The notes under the pieces are model-generated. The model ran no database searches and was not told the DNA's origin. It saw only the letters and a program-made list of their open reading frames with translations. Positions 27,107 to 34,599 of a DNA stretch of 64,000 nt are shown here, in pieces (positions within the stretch are counted from its first letter, which is position 1; each line of letters opens with the position of its first letter). The position numbers and the translations under genes are program-made. The DNA comes from Anaerolineaceae bacterium (GTDB lineage Bacteria > Chloroflexota > Anaerolineae > Anaerolineales > Anaerolineaceae), in NCBI GenBank assembly GCA_011620555.1, contig WOYY01000061.1, forward strand, positions 19,703 through 83,702, read 5' to 3'.

Positions 27107-27828
27107 GCTTCAGCCCTCCTGAATTTGATCCTGCGAAAGACCTCTTCCAGTTTGGGTTGCTCTGCTTCCTCCTCCACCCGGCCCCGCATCCGTTTCTCAA
27201 ATTCAACTGGATCGCCAATCTGAGAGGCATGGTGTTTCAGCGCCTCCAACTTAATGGACATGAATTCCGTCACATCGAGCGTGACATCGGGCTGGTTCGT
27301 CAGGCTCATCCAGACTTCTTCCACCTCGTGCGGAGGATAGCCCTCATCTATCAATTCCGTGAAAAAGAAAGGGTTGCCCGCCGCGGGAAAAACCGCATCC
27401 ACAACGACCTGGCCGGCATAACGGTGATCGGGATGGTTAATGTATTGAGCGCTGGGAAAAATATTGGTCGGGTCACAGGTCACCAGGATCTGGGGACGGT
27501 ATTTGCGGATATAACGGACCACTTTCTTGCGCATTTCCAGGTCTGGAACGAGATAGCCATCCTCGTAATCCATAAAATCCACAGAAGACACGCCCAGGTA
27601 GTCACAGGCCGCTTGCTGCTCTTTGATCCGAATGCTGGAAATGTCCCTGGCCGTCAGGGTCACATCCTTGGCCCCTTTATCTCCCTGGGTCAGCAGAACA
27701 TATCGGACTGTATGCCCCGCCGCAATCCAGCGGGCAATCGTGCCGCCGAGGAAAAATTCCGGATCATCGGGATGCGCTAAAACGACGAGGATCTCTTTTT
27801 TTGAATCCCAACCTTCAACATAATCCAT
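27103..27828 (-). CDS. PIG-L/LmbE-family deacetylase
   Basis: 241 aa. The zinc site AHPDDPEFFLGGT and the late HPDH (NHPDHRYAG) are the family motifs. Members remove N-acetyl groups from GlcNAc-type sugars, for example in bacillithiol or mycothiol synthesis. Here it is coupled to an M20 amidohydrolase by a 4-bp overlap and sits 26 nt after ricT. No glycosyltransferase or Cys ligase of a thiol pathway is adjacent, so the role stays open. Confidence 0.92.
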   Translation of the reverse strand: MDYVEGWDSKKEILVVLAHPDDPEFFLGGTIARWIAAGHTVRYVLLTQGDKGAKDVTLTARDISSIRIKEQQAACDYLGVSSVDFMDYEDGYLVPDLEMRKKVVRYIRKYRPQILVTCDPTNIFPSAQYINHPDHRYAGQVVVDAVFPAAGNPFFFTELIDEGYPPHEVEEVWMSLTNQPDVTLDVTEFMSIKLEALKHHASQIGDPVEFEKRMRGRVEEEAEQPKLEEVFRRIKFRRAEA

Positions 27829-27854
27829 GGTTAATGATGTCCTTAGTGTCGGAG

Positions 27855-28904
27855 TTACGTTTTCTTTTGGTGACTATTGCTGTTATTGTTTGTGTTGTTC
27901 TTATTGCCGGAATGTTTGGATCGCCGTCCCCGCCGCTGATTGGAATTCCTGCTCTTGGAATTGGAATTCCCTTGGTTATTGGTCTGAGAACGCTCGACCT
28001 TTTGGTCTTCCGGCCGGCTCAAAAGGACATCTTTGGGAGCCTCAACAACTTCCAATGGTTCAACTTCCTCACCCCGGGAAATCTTCTCAGCCCGATCCAG
28101 CTCATCCTTGGTGAATTGACGGGGGCCAATATCAGGAATATCCACAATCACCGTCTGCCGCAGAGGGAGGATTTGGATCACGCGCCCTTCGCCCATCGGG
28201 GTCGGGACTCGCTTCTTCCGCTTGGGCAGGGTCTTGATCGCCTCGACATATTGGTCATACTCATAACTGAGGCAGCAGCGCAGACGGCCGCACATCCCCG
28301 TGATTTCCGTGGGGGTCAGGGAGATATCCTGAGTCTTGGCCATCCGGATGGAAATAGATGAGAACTCCCTCAGGAATTTGGAACAGCAGCGCTTCTCCAG
28401 CCCGCAGGCGCCCATCCCCTGGATCATTTTCGCGGCATCGCGCGGGCCGATCTGGCGGATCTCTAGATGGACGTCTTTGACCATCTTTTGAATGTCCTGG
28501 TGCAAGCGCTTGAGATTGTAATGAACCGAGTTCTCACTGTTGAGCGTGACGAACAGTTGCTGCCCATCCAAAGAGAATTCAATCGAAATGATCTTAACCC
28601 CGCTCATATCGTTCTCATTGAGATGGGTCCGAATCGCCTCGCGAAGTTCATCTTCCCGGATCGCCAGCGCCTTCCGCTGCATCAGGTCTTTGGCAGTTGC
28701 AGGGCGCTCAACGGGTTTGAAGGTTGCCAATTCCAGCTCATCTACATCCAGGTTCACCTGGGTGGTGGTGGCCAGTTGGGTTCCCCGGCTGGTGCGAACG
28801 ACGACAGGATCGCCCGGCTTGACATCCGGGAAATTGGACGCGTCGAAATAGTAATTTTTTCCTACTGCTTCGAATTGAACACCGATAATGTTTGTTTGAG
28901 TCAT
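27855..28904 (-). CDS. ricT: PSP1/RicT (YaaT) family protein with basic Asn-rich tail
   Basis: 349 aa from the ATG at 28904. The PSP1 domain contains the Cys-rich segment CGLEKRCCSKFLREF and GMCGRLRCCLSYEYDQY, which in B. subtilis RicT help hold [4Fe-4S] clusters in the Y-complex that directs RNase Y. The last 50 residues are an Asn/Ser/Arg/Lys-rich disordered tail with repeats of N, S and RR, plausibly RNA-binding. There is no Shine-Dalgarno. A TGTTATAAT box ends 6 nt before the ATG, so the mRNA is probably leaderless. Confidence 0.9.
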   Translation of the reverse strand: MTQTNIIGVQFEAVGKNYYFDASNFPDVKPGDPVVVRTSRGTQLATTTQVNLDVDELELATFKPVERPATAKDLMQRKALAIREDELREAIRTHLNENDMSGVKIISIEFSLDGQQLFVTLNSENSVHYNLKRLHQDIQKMVKDVHLEIRQIGPRDAAKMIQGMGACGLEKRCCSKFLREFSSISIRMAKTQDISLTPTEITGMCGRLRCCLSYEYDQYVEAIKTLPKRKKRVPTPMGEGRVIQILPLRQTVIVDIPDIGPRQFTKDELDRAEKISRGEEVEPLEVVEAPKDVLLSRPEDQKVERSQTNNQGNSNSKSRNSNQRRGRRSKHSGNKNNTNNNSNSHQKKT

Positions 28905-28910
28905 AAGCAA

Positions 28911-28919
28911 ATTATAACA
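28911..28919 (-). promoter_or_regulatory. Extended -10 promoter giving leaderless ricT mRNA
   Basis: Minus-strand TGTTATAAT; the A of the ATG is the seventh base after the box, exactly where a transcript would begin. Confidence 0.6.
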
Positions 28920-28943
28920 TGCCACAAAATGGCAGGTCCAAGA

Positions 28944-29981
28944 TCAATCATAGACTTCCATACTCATCCGGGCGGCCACGTTTTGGGCCAGCGCAGTCAG
29001 CGCCAGGCCGCCGGGGGAGGTCGGGTCGGCGATGGTCACAGGTTGGCCCTCATCCCCGCCCAAGCGCACATTTTCATCAATCGGGAGGTTTGCCAGCAGC
29101 GGCGCGCCCGCCATCCGGGCCAGCTGCTCGCCGCCGCCTTCACCGAAGATCTTGCGCCGGCTGCCATCCGGCATCTCGTAGTAGCTCATGTTTTCCACCA
29201 CACCCAGGATCGGCACTTCCATCTTCTTGAACATGGCGACCGCCCGGGCGGCATCATCGAAAGAAACCTGCTGGGGCATGGTGACGATCACGCCGCCGCT
29301 CAGCGGGACGGTCTGCACCAGCGAAAGCTGCACATCACCGGTTCCCGGCGGCAGGTCCACGATCAGGTAGTCCAATTCGCCCCAGTCCACATCCATCAGG
29401 AACTGTTTGATCGCCGAATGCAACATGGGCCCGCGCCAGATCAGGGGCTGGCCCGAGCTGACCATAAAACCGATCGACATCACCTTGACGCCGTAAGCGA
29501 CGGCGGGTTGGATCTTCATGCCTTTGGGCGTTGGCGGGAGGGCATCCACGCCCATCATGGTCGGGACGTTGGGACCGTAAATATCGGCATCCAGCAGCCC
29601 CACCTTGGCGCCAGCCTGCGCCAGAGCCACAGCCAGGTTCACAGCGACAGTGGACTTGCCCACGCCGCCCTTGCCGGAGCCGACCGCGATGATGTTCTTG
29701 ATATCGAGTTCGGTGATTTTCTTATCCTCGGGCACCTTCGCGCCCATCGTGACCTTGACCGTCTCCACGCCATCCAGCGCCAGCACGGCCCTTTCAGCTT
29801 CCTTCTGGATCTGAGTCCGCAGAGGGCACGCAGGGGTCGTCAGTTCCAAGGTGAAAGCCACCGCCGAACCATCAATCTTGATATTCTTAATCATTCCCAA
29901 GCTCACCAGATCGCGGTGCAGTTCGGGGTCCTGAACCTGGCTGAGCGCAGCCAGGACATCTTTTTCGGTGAGACCTGCCAT
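28944..29981 (-). CDS. mrp: Mrp/ApbC-type Fe-S carrier P-loop ATPase
   Basis: 345 aa. An N-terminal MIP18/DUF59 domain (about 1-90: VLAALSQVQDPELHRDLVSLGM) precedes the P-loop domain with GSGKGGVGKSTVAVNLA (deviant Walker A), DADIYGPNVPTMMG and DYLIVDLPPGTGD. It is expected to hold and deliver Fe-S clusters. The CxxC usually found in the NMSY-CPxC region is absent: here it reads NMSYYEMPDGSRRKIFG, so cluster binding may differ. RBS AAAGGA is about 11 nt upstream. Confidence 0.93.
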   Translation of the reverse strand: MAGLTEKDVLAALSQVQDPELHRDLVSLGMIKNIKIDGSAVAFTLELTTPACPLRTQIQKEAERAVLALDGVETVKVTMGAKVPEDKKITELDIKNIIAVGSGKGGVGKSTVAVNLAVALAQAGAKVGLLDADIYGPNVPTMMGVDALPPTPKGMKIQPAVAYGVKVMSIGFMVSSGQPLIWRGPMLHSAIKQFLMDVDWGELDYLIVDLPPGTGDVQLSLVQTVPLSGGVIVTMPQQVSFDDAARAVAMFKKMEVPILGVVENMSYYEMPDGSRRKIFGEGGGEQLARMAGAPLLANLPIDENVRLGGDEGQPVTIADPTSPGGLALTALAQNVAARMSMEVYD

Positions 29982-30069
29982 AGTAGCTGTATCCTTTCAG
30001 TTCGAACAAACGAAAACGGGGGCGCCATCACAAAGCACGCAGCCCCAGGGAGTCCACAATTCTGGGTCA

Positions 30070-30075
30070 ATTTTA
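30070..30075 (-). promoter_or_regulatory. Weak candidate -10 box of mrp
   Basis: Minus-strand TAAAAT in the 262-nt gap between mrp and glmS. No good -35. Apart from this and the glmS terminator I see nothing else in the gap. Confidence 0.28.
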
Positions 30076-30172
30076 CCCACTAACGCGAAAAATGACCATG
30101 ACCCGGGGATGGTATTCAGGGCAGACATAAAGTGGAGGCGGGTCTTCCTTTCCTCTCCAGATTACCTTTTTT

Positions 30173-30209
30173 AAAAATACAAGGGTGGGTCACTTGAATG
30201 ACCCACCCT
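30173..30209 (-). terminator. Intrinsic terminator of glmS
   Basis: Minus strand: GGGTGGGTCA pairs perfectly with TGACCCACCC around a 7-nt loop, then TTGTATTTTT. It lies 35 nt past the glmS stop. Confidence 0.85.
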
Positions 30210-30243
30210 GCTTTATTCATCCTTCCCCCGCTGGGGATATTTC

Positions 30244-32085
30244 CTACTCCACCGTCACGCTCTTCGCCAAATTCCGCGGCTGGTCCACGTCCAGGCCCCG
30301 CAGCGAGGCGATGTGATAGGCAAAAAGCTGCAGCGGGATGATCGTGATCACCGGGGAGAGCAGCCAGGGGACTTTCGGCACCCAAAGGATGTTCTCGGTC
30401 AGGTCCGGGATGCGGTTGTCGCCGTCGGTCGCCACCGCGATCACAGCCCCGCCCCGCGCCAGCGCCTGCTCGATCTGGCTGATCATCTTGTCATACCAGG
30501 GGTCATCCGGCGCCAGCGCCACCACGGGCATATCCCTGTCAATCAGGGCGATCGGGCCGTGTTTCATCTCGCCCGCCGGATAGCCCTCTGCATGGATATA
30601 CGAAATCTCTTTGAGTTTCAGCGCGCCCTCATAAGCGATGGGATTATTGATCCCCCGCCCCAGGTAGAGCATGTGCTCCATATTCATAAATTTGCGAGCC
30701 AGGGCTTTCACCTGCGGCTCCCGGCTCAAGCATTCGCCCACCAGCGCGGGCACGGCCATCAGGTCCTGCACCAGCCGGAAGCGTTCCCCGGCCTCCAGCG
30801 TGCCGCGCAGGTCGCCCAGGTAAACCGCCAGCAGGTAAAGGTCAATCAGCGGCGCAGTGAAGGCCTTGGTGGAGGCCACGCCGATCTCCGGCCCGGTCTG
30901 CATCGAGATGCAGCCATCCGCAATCCGCATCGCCTGCGAGCCGATCGCATTCACGATCGACCAGAGCCTGGCGCCCTTCTGCCGGCCTTCCTCCATCGCG
31001 GCCAGCGTATCAGCCGTCTCGCCGGACTGGCTGATCGCCAGCACGACGGTATCCTCATCCACCAGCGGGTCCGCATAGCGGAACTCGGAGGCGATGGCCA
31101 CTTCCACCGGGATCCGGGCGATCCGTTCGATCAGGATCTTCCCGACCATCCCGGCGTGGGCCGCGGTGCCGCAGGCGGTGATGATGATGCGCTTGATCTT
31201 TTTGGCTTGTTCGGCATCCAAATTTAGCTCATGCAGGATCACCTTGCCCTCATCAAAATCCACCCGCCCGGCCAGCGTATCGGTCAGCGAGCGCACCTGC
31301 TCGTGGATCTCCTTCTGCATGAAGTGGCGATATTCGCCCTTTTCAGCCGCCACCGGGTCCCAAGAGATGGTCTGCACAGGCAGCTTCACCGGGTTGCCGT
31401 CCAAATCCGTCACCTCAACCGATTCCTTGGAGACGATCGCCATCTGGTGGGATTCGAGGAACATCACCCGGCGGGTGTGCTCAAGGATCGCCGGAAGGTC
31501 CGAGGCGACGAAATTTTCGCCCTCGCCCAGGCCGATCACCACGCCGCCGGCGTTGCCCATCCGGGCCGCCACGATCTTGTCCGGCTCACGAGAGGACATC
31601 ACTACGATCCCGTGCGCGCCCTTCAACCGGCGCAGAGTCTGGCGCACGGCTTCCGCAAGATTGGAACCCGCGGCATAAAATTTCTCAACAAGGTGGACGA
31701 TGGTCTCCGAATCGGTATCAGAATGGAACTCAGTACCCTCAGCCGCCAGCTCCTCCCGCAGGGCTAGATAATTTTCCACGATCCCGTTATGCACCACCAC
31801 AAACTCGCCGGTGCTGCCGATATGGGGATGAGCGTTGCGGGCGTTGGGTTCCCCGTGGGTGGCCCAGCGGGTGTGCCCGATGCCGATCTTGCCGTGCAGC
31901 GGGGTGTCATGCACCAAAGCTTCCAGGTGACTGAGCTTGCCAGCGTCTCGCCGGATCTCGATATGGCTGTTTTCCAAAACAGCCACGCCGGCCGAATCAT
32001 ACCCCCGATACTCGAGGCGTTTCAGTCCTTTTAAAATAATGGGCGTTGAATCCTGCTCGCCGATATAGCCAACAATACCACACAT
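30244..32085 (-). CDS. glmS: Glutamine-fructose-6-phosphate aminotransferase (isomerizing)
   Basis: 613 aa from the ATG at 32085, since the catalytic Cys must follow the initiator (MCGIVGYIGE); the track ORF extends into the ribozyme. GGAG lies upstream of the ATG. The N-terminal Ntn glutaminase is followed by two SIS domains (SQSGETADTL, STKAFTAPL) and the closing DQPRNLAKSVTVE. It makes glucosamine 6-phosphate for peptidoglycan. Its 5' leader carries a glmS ribozyme, so expression should fall when the product accumulates. Confidence 0.97.
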   Translation of the reverse strand: MCGIVGYIGEQDSTPIILKGLKRLEYRGYDSAGVAVLENSHIEIRRDAGKLSHLEALVHDTPLHGKIGIGHTRWATHGEPNARNAHPHIGSTGEFVVVHNGIVENYLALREELAAEGTEFHSDTDSETIVHLVEKFYAAGSNLAEAVRQTLRRLKGAHGIVVMSSREPDKIVAARMGNAGGVVIGLGEGENFVASDLPAILEHTRRVMFLESHQMAIVSKESVEVTDLDGNPVKLPVQTISWDPVAAEKGEYRHFMQKEIHEQVRSLTDTLAGRVDFDEGKVILHELNLDAEQAKKIKRIIITACGTAAHAGMVGKILIERIARIPVEVAIASEFRYADPLVDEDTVVLAISQSGETADTLAAMEEGRQKGARLWSIVNAIGSQAMRIADGCISMQTGPEIGVASTKAFTAPLIDLYLLAVYLGDLRGTLEAGERFRLVQDLMAVPALVGECLSREPQVKALARKFMNMEHMLYLGRGINNPIAYEGALKLKEISYIHAEGYPAGEMKHGPIALIDRDMPVVALAPDDPWYDKMISQIEQALARGGAVIAVATDGDNRIPDLTENILWVPKVPWLLSPVITIIPLQLFAYHIASLRGLDVDQPRNLAKSVTVE

Positions 32086-32119
32086 AGTTTTTCTCCATGC
32101 TTCTAGGCGTGCTAGGCGT

Positions 32120-32325
32120 CCAGAGCAGGGGCCGCCATTCGGGGCCGTCTCTTGGGCGTGGCACTCGGTTGTGTTCGGTATGGGAATCAACTACTCTTGT
32201 AGCGGGAGGCATCCGCCGATCTCTCGATTTTCCGGCTGGTCTTTGCCAGCCGTTAACCCCGGCTTGCACCGGGGAACCTCCTTCCTCGTCACCAGCCCAA
32301 TAAAAGGGCTGGCCTGGCGCTTCTT
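32120..32325 (-). ncRNA. glmS self-cleaving ribozyme riboswitch
   Basis: Read on the minus strand, the leader contains AAGCGCCAGGCC (cleavage before the G at 32320), a P2 hairpin with AGCCC...GGGCT, GACGAGG, GGAGGTT, a P2a-like CCCCGG...CCGGGG hairpin, and ATCGGCGGATGCCTCCCG. The order and spacing match the conserved core of glmS ribozymes, where GlcN6P is the cofactor for self-cleavage. Further hairpins (P3/P4 region) extend to about 32120. The 3' limit is approximate. It lies immediately upstream of glmS, the only gene it is known to control. Confidence 0.93.
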
Positions 32326-32384
32326 ATTCCCATGTCAAGGTGCTTCTCTTACCCTGACCTGATTTGTGAAATCAGATGCCCCCC

Positions 32385-32390
32385 ATTATA
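32385..32390 (-). promoter_or_regulatory. -10 box of the glmS leader transcript
   Basis: Minus-strand TATAAT 65 nt upstream of the ribozyme cleavage site, starting just after the stop codon of the YqeC-MocA gene. Weak -35. A small hairpin (CTGATTTCACAAATCAG) follows in the leader. Confidence 0.55.
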
Positions 32391-32392
32391 CC

Positions 32393-33778
32393 CTACTCGA
32401 CCGAATCGGATAGGAAATCATGGAATCCCGTCCCGCGTTCAGAATCCGGGAAATAAGCCCGTTGGAGCCGGGCGTAGCCGGCTTCATCATCCACATCCAG
32501 CGCGTTGCGCTCATCCACCCAATCCAGCCAGGCGGCTTGGAACTGGTCAAACACCGCCCGGCCGCCCTGATCGCCCTGGACCGTCCGCAGGGCATCAAAG
32601 GTTTCCCGGTCAAAGAGCACCGGGTTGGCGCGCCGCCCGGCGATCCGCGGCGCGGCGATGGGCAAACGGTTTGTGAAATAGGTCTCCAGCACAGCCCGGA
32701 TCAAAGCCGGCGAGCACTGCGGCTGGTCGCTCATCAGGAACATGAGGGCCTGGCAATCCGGGGGCAGGGCCGCCAGCCCCGCTTTCAGTGAAGTGGACTG
32801 CCCCGCCTGCCAATCGGGATTGGGCACAATTTTCACCGGCATACCGGCCAGGGCCGCGCGGATCGCTTCCGAATTGGCCCCTGTGACCACGATCAGAGGC
32901 GTCAGGCCAGCATCTAAGGCGTTTTGCACCACTTTGGCGATAAAGGTTCGTCCCTGCCAGCCCAGGAGTTGCTTGGGCCGCCCCAGACGCTGGCTACCCC
33001 CCGCCGCCAGGATCACGCCCGCCACCCGGCTGTGGACGCTGGGAATCGTCCCGCTCTTGCCGTCCTGCCGCAACGAACCGATCACAACCTTGTGAAAAAC
33101 ATCTTCCACCGCCCCAGCGATCCAGTTAGCCTGCGAAAGCAGTCCAGGTGTCTCAGCCTGGTTGAGGAACAGGACTCGTTCCGCGGCGGACGGCAGCCCT
33201 TTGAGTCCGCCCTTCGGATCCCGCAGGACCTTCGCCAAACCCGCCGATGTGATAGCCTCACCGGGTTTCAGATCACTGAGCGCGGCAAAGCGTTCCGGCC
33301 GGTGAACGGTCGCCGCCTCCAGCGGCTGTCCCAAGACGCTCAGTCCGGCCACCACGATCACCTTCATCGCCCACGCCGGGACAGCGGGTTCATGCTCGGC
33401 CGGCGCTTTTAAGCTTTTCTGCCGGGCGCCATCCGCCTCGACCAGCAAAGTGAAGTTTCTCTGCTCGGCATACTGCCGGAGCGCTTCAAGCTGCTGGGGC
33501 GTCAGCGCGGTCAGGCGCTCATCTCGTCCAGTTGGGCCGGTAATCAACAAGGTGTCAAATGGTTCGGGAATCTTCTCAATCAAATCCTCACCGGGGACAA
33601 GGATCAGGTGCCTCTCAGCCAGAGATGCCTGCCACGCCCCCAGATGGGTGGCCGTCGTCAGCAGGACCGGCCCCGGACCCGCCTTCGCCAGGGTGAACAT
33701 CAGGCCGGTTTTCCCCCCCGCACCGGTCAGGGCCACGGTCTCTCCCGGGTGGATCGAGAAGGCGTGCAGAAGGTCCAA
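32393..33778 (-). CDS. YqeC-MocA fusion: molybdenum hydroxylase cofactor maturation protein
   Basis: 461 aa. Residues 1 to about 235 match YqeC, a P-loop-like protein (LTGAGGKTGLM) tied to selenium-dependent molybdenum hydroxylases. Residues about 252-450 are a MobA/MocA-like nucleotidyltransferase with VILAAGGSQRLGRPKQLLGW and LMFLMSDQP, which would add CMP to molybdopterin to make the cytosine dinucleotide form. In E. coli these are separate genes (yqeC and ygfJ/mocA). It is the last gene of the long operon. The neighbouring yqeB, 8 nt upstream, belongs to the same maturation system. Confidence 0.88.
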   Translation of the reverse strand: MDLLHAFSIHPGETVALTGAGGKTGLMFTLAKAGPGPVLLTTATHLGAWQASLAERHLILVPGEDLIEKIPEPFDTLLITGPTGRDERLTALTPQQLEALRQYAEQRNFTLLVEADGARQKSLKAPAEHEPAVPAWAMKVIVVAGLSVLGQPLEAATVHRPERFAALSDLKPGEAITSAGLAKVLRDPKGGLKGLPSAAERVLFLNQAETPGLLSQANWIAGAVEDVFHKVVIGSLRQDGKSGTIPSVHSRVAGVILAAGGSQRLGRPKQLLGWQGRTFIAKVVQNALDAGLTPLIVVTGANSEAIRAALAGMPVKIVPNPDWQAGQSTSLKAGLAALPPDCQALMFLMSDQPQCSPALIRAVLETYFTNRLPIAAPRIAGRRANPVLFDRETFDALRTVQGDQGGRAVFDQFQAAWLDWVDERNALDVDDEAGYARLQRAYFPDSERGTGFHDFLSDSVE

Positions 33779-33786
33779 GGCCGGGG

Positions 33787-34599
33787 TCAGCCTTCCCAGA
33801 GCTGGCGGCGGATTTCAGGTTGGGTCAGCAGCGCTTCCAACACACCGCCGCCGATGGCCAGCGATTTCTCCGAAGCGTACCAGCAGCGGAAAACTTCCGG
33901 CCGAGGGTCCACATCCCCCACCTTCATCCCCTCCCGCACCGGCACGCCGTTATGGATCAGACCGCGCACCACGCCGTCAAAAGGCGCGACACAGGCTTCC
34001 CCAGCCACCAGCAGCAGCGGTTCGCCCTCTTTGACAGAATGGCCAATCGGCACCAGCGTTTCCACAATGCCCGTGGCCGGCGCATGCAGGATGCGTTCGG
34101 CCGCGAAAGCCTGCACCTTGCCGGGGATACCGGTATCCGGCTCCGGGCTGCCCTCCCAGTAGACCCGCCCCAAAAAGTGCCCGCGATTGGTCTCCACCGC
34201 AGCGTGGCAGTTTTCGTCCACAGTAAAGCCCGGCCCCAGTCCGATCACCAGGTCGGCAATTGTGAGGTCCAGCTCGGTTTCCTTTTTGCGCATCCGGGCA
34301 TCCACCACCGCGACAGGGCGGAAATCCGTCAGCAGGTGCAGGTCCGGGTCAACGATCACCGGCACTTCACCCTTCGCCCAACAGCTTTCCATCTGGTCCG
34401 GGGCATCGATCAACCTGCCAGTGACTGCTTCAATCGTGGTTTCGCCGTCATAGACAGCCTGAGCAAAGGCCACGGACCGCCGCACGGCCAGGGGCTGGCT
34501 CCGTTCCACAACGACCACGTGAATGCCGGACCAATGCAATCGCAGCGCGACCCCACTGGCCAGGTCACCCCCGCCCCAGATCAGCACAAAGGGGATCAT
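33787..34599 (-). CDS. yqeB: Selenium-dependent Mo-hydroxylase maturation protein YqeB
   Basis: 270 aa, EF2563/YqeB type. The N-terminal LIWGGGDLASGVALRLHWSG resembles a Rossmann loop, and the C-terminal half (VPIGHSVKEGEPLLLVAGEA) has the look of a biotinyl/lipoyl-like barrel sandwich. YqeB is a phylogenetic marker of organisms with a labile selenium in molybdenum hydroxylases. It overlaps the upstream xdhA-like gene by 4 bp. The exact biochemical step is not known for the family. Confidence 0.87.
   Translation of the reverse strand: MIPFVLIWGGGDLASGVALRLHWSGIHVVVVERSQPLAVRRSVAFAQAVYDGETTIEAVTGRLIDAPDQMESCWAKGEVPVIVDPDLHLLTDFRPVAVVDARMRKKETELDLTIADLVIGLGPGFTVDENCHAAVETNRGHFLGRVYWEGSPEPDTGIPGKVQAFAAERILHAPATGIVETLVPIGHSVKEGEPLLLVAGEACVAPFDGVVRGLIHNGVPVREGMKVGDVDPRPEVFRCWYASEKSLAIGGGVLEALLTQPEIRRQLWEG

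Noticed and set aside
27855-28010. Repetitive AT-rich stretch that looked like a small repeat array
   Set aside because: It is in frame as the Asn/Ser/Arg-rich tail of RicT; the repetition comes from codon bias, not from a DNA repeat.
28467-30083. 538-aa plus-strand ORF opposite ricT and mrp
   Set aside because: Rich in H, R and G as expected of reverse-frame reading; covers two real genes and their promoter.
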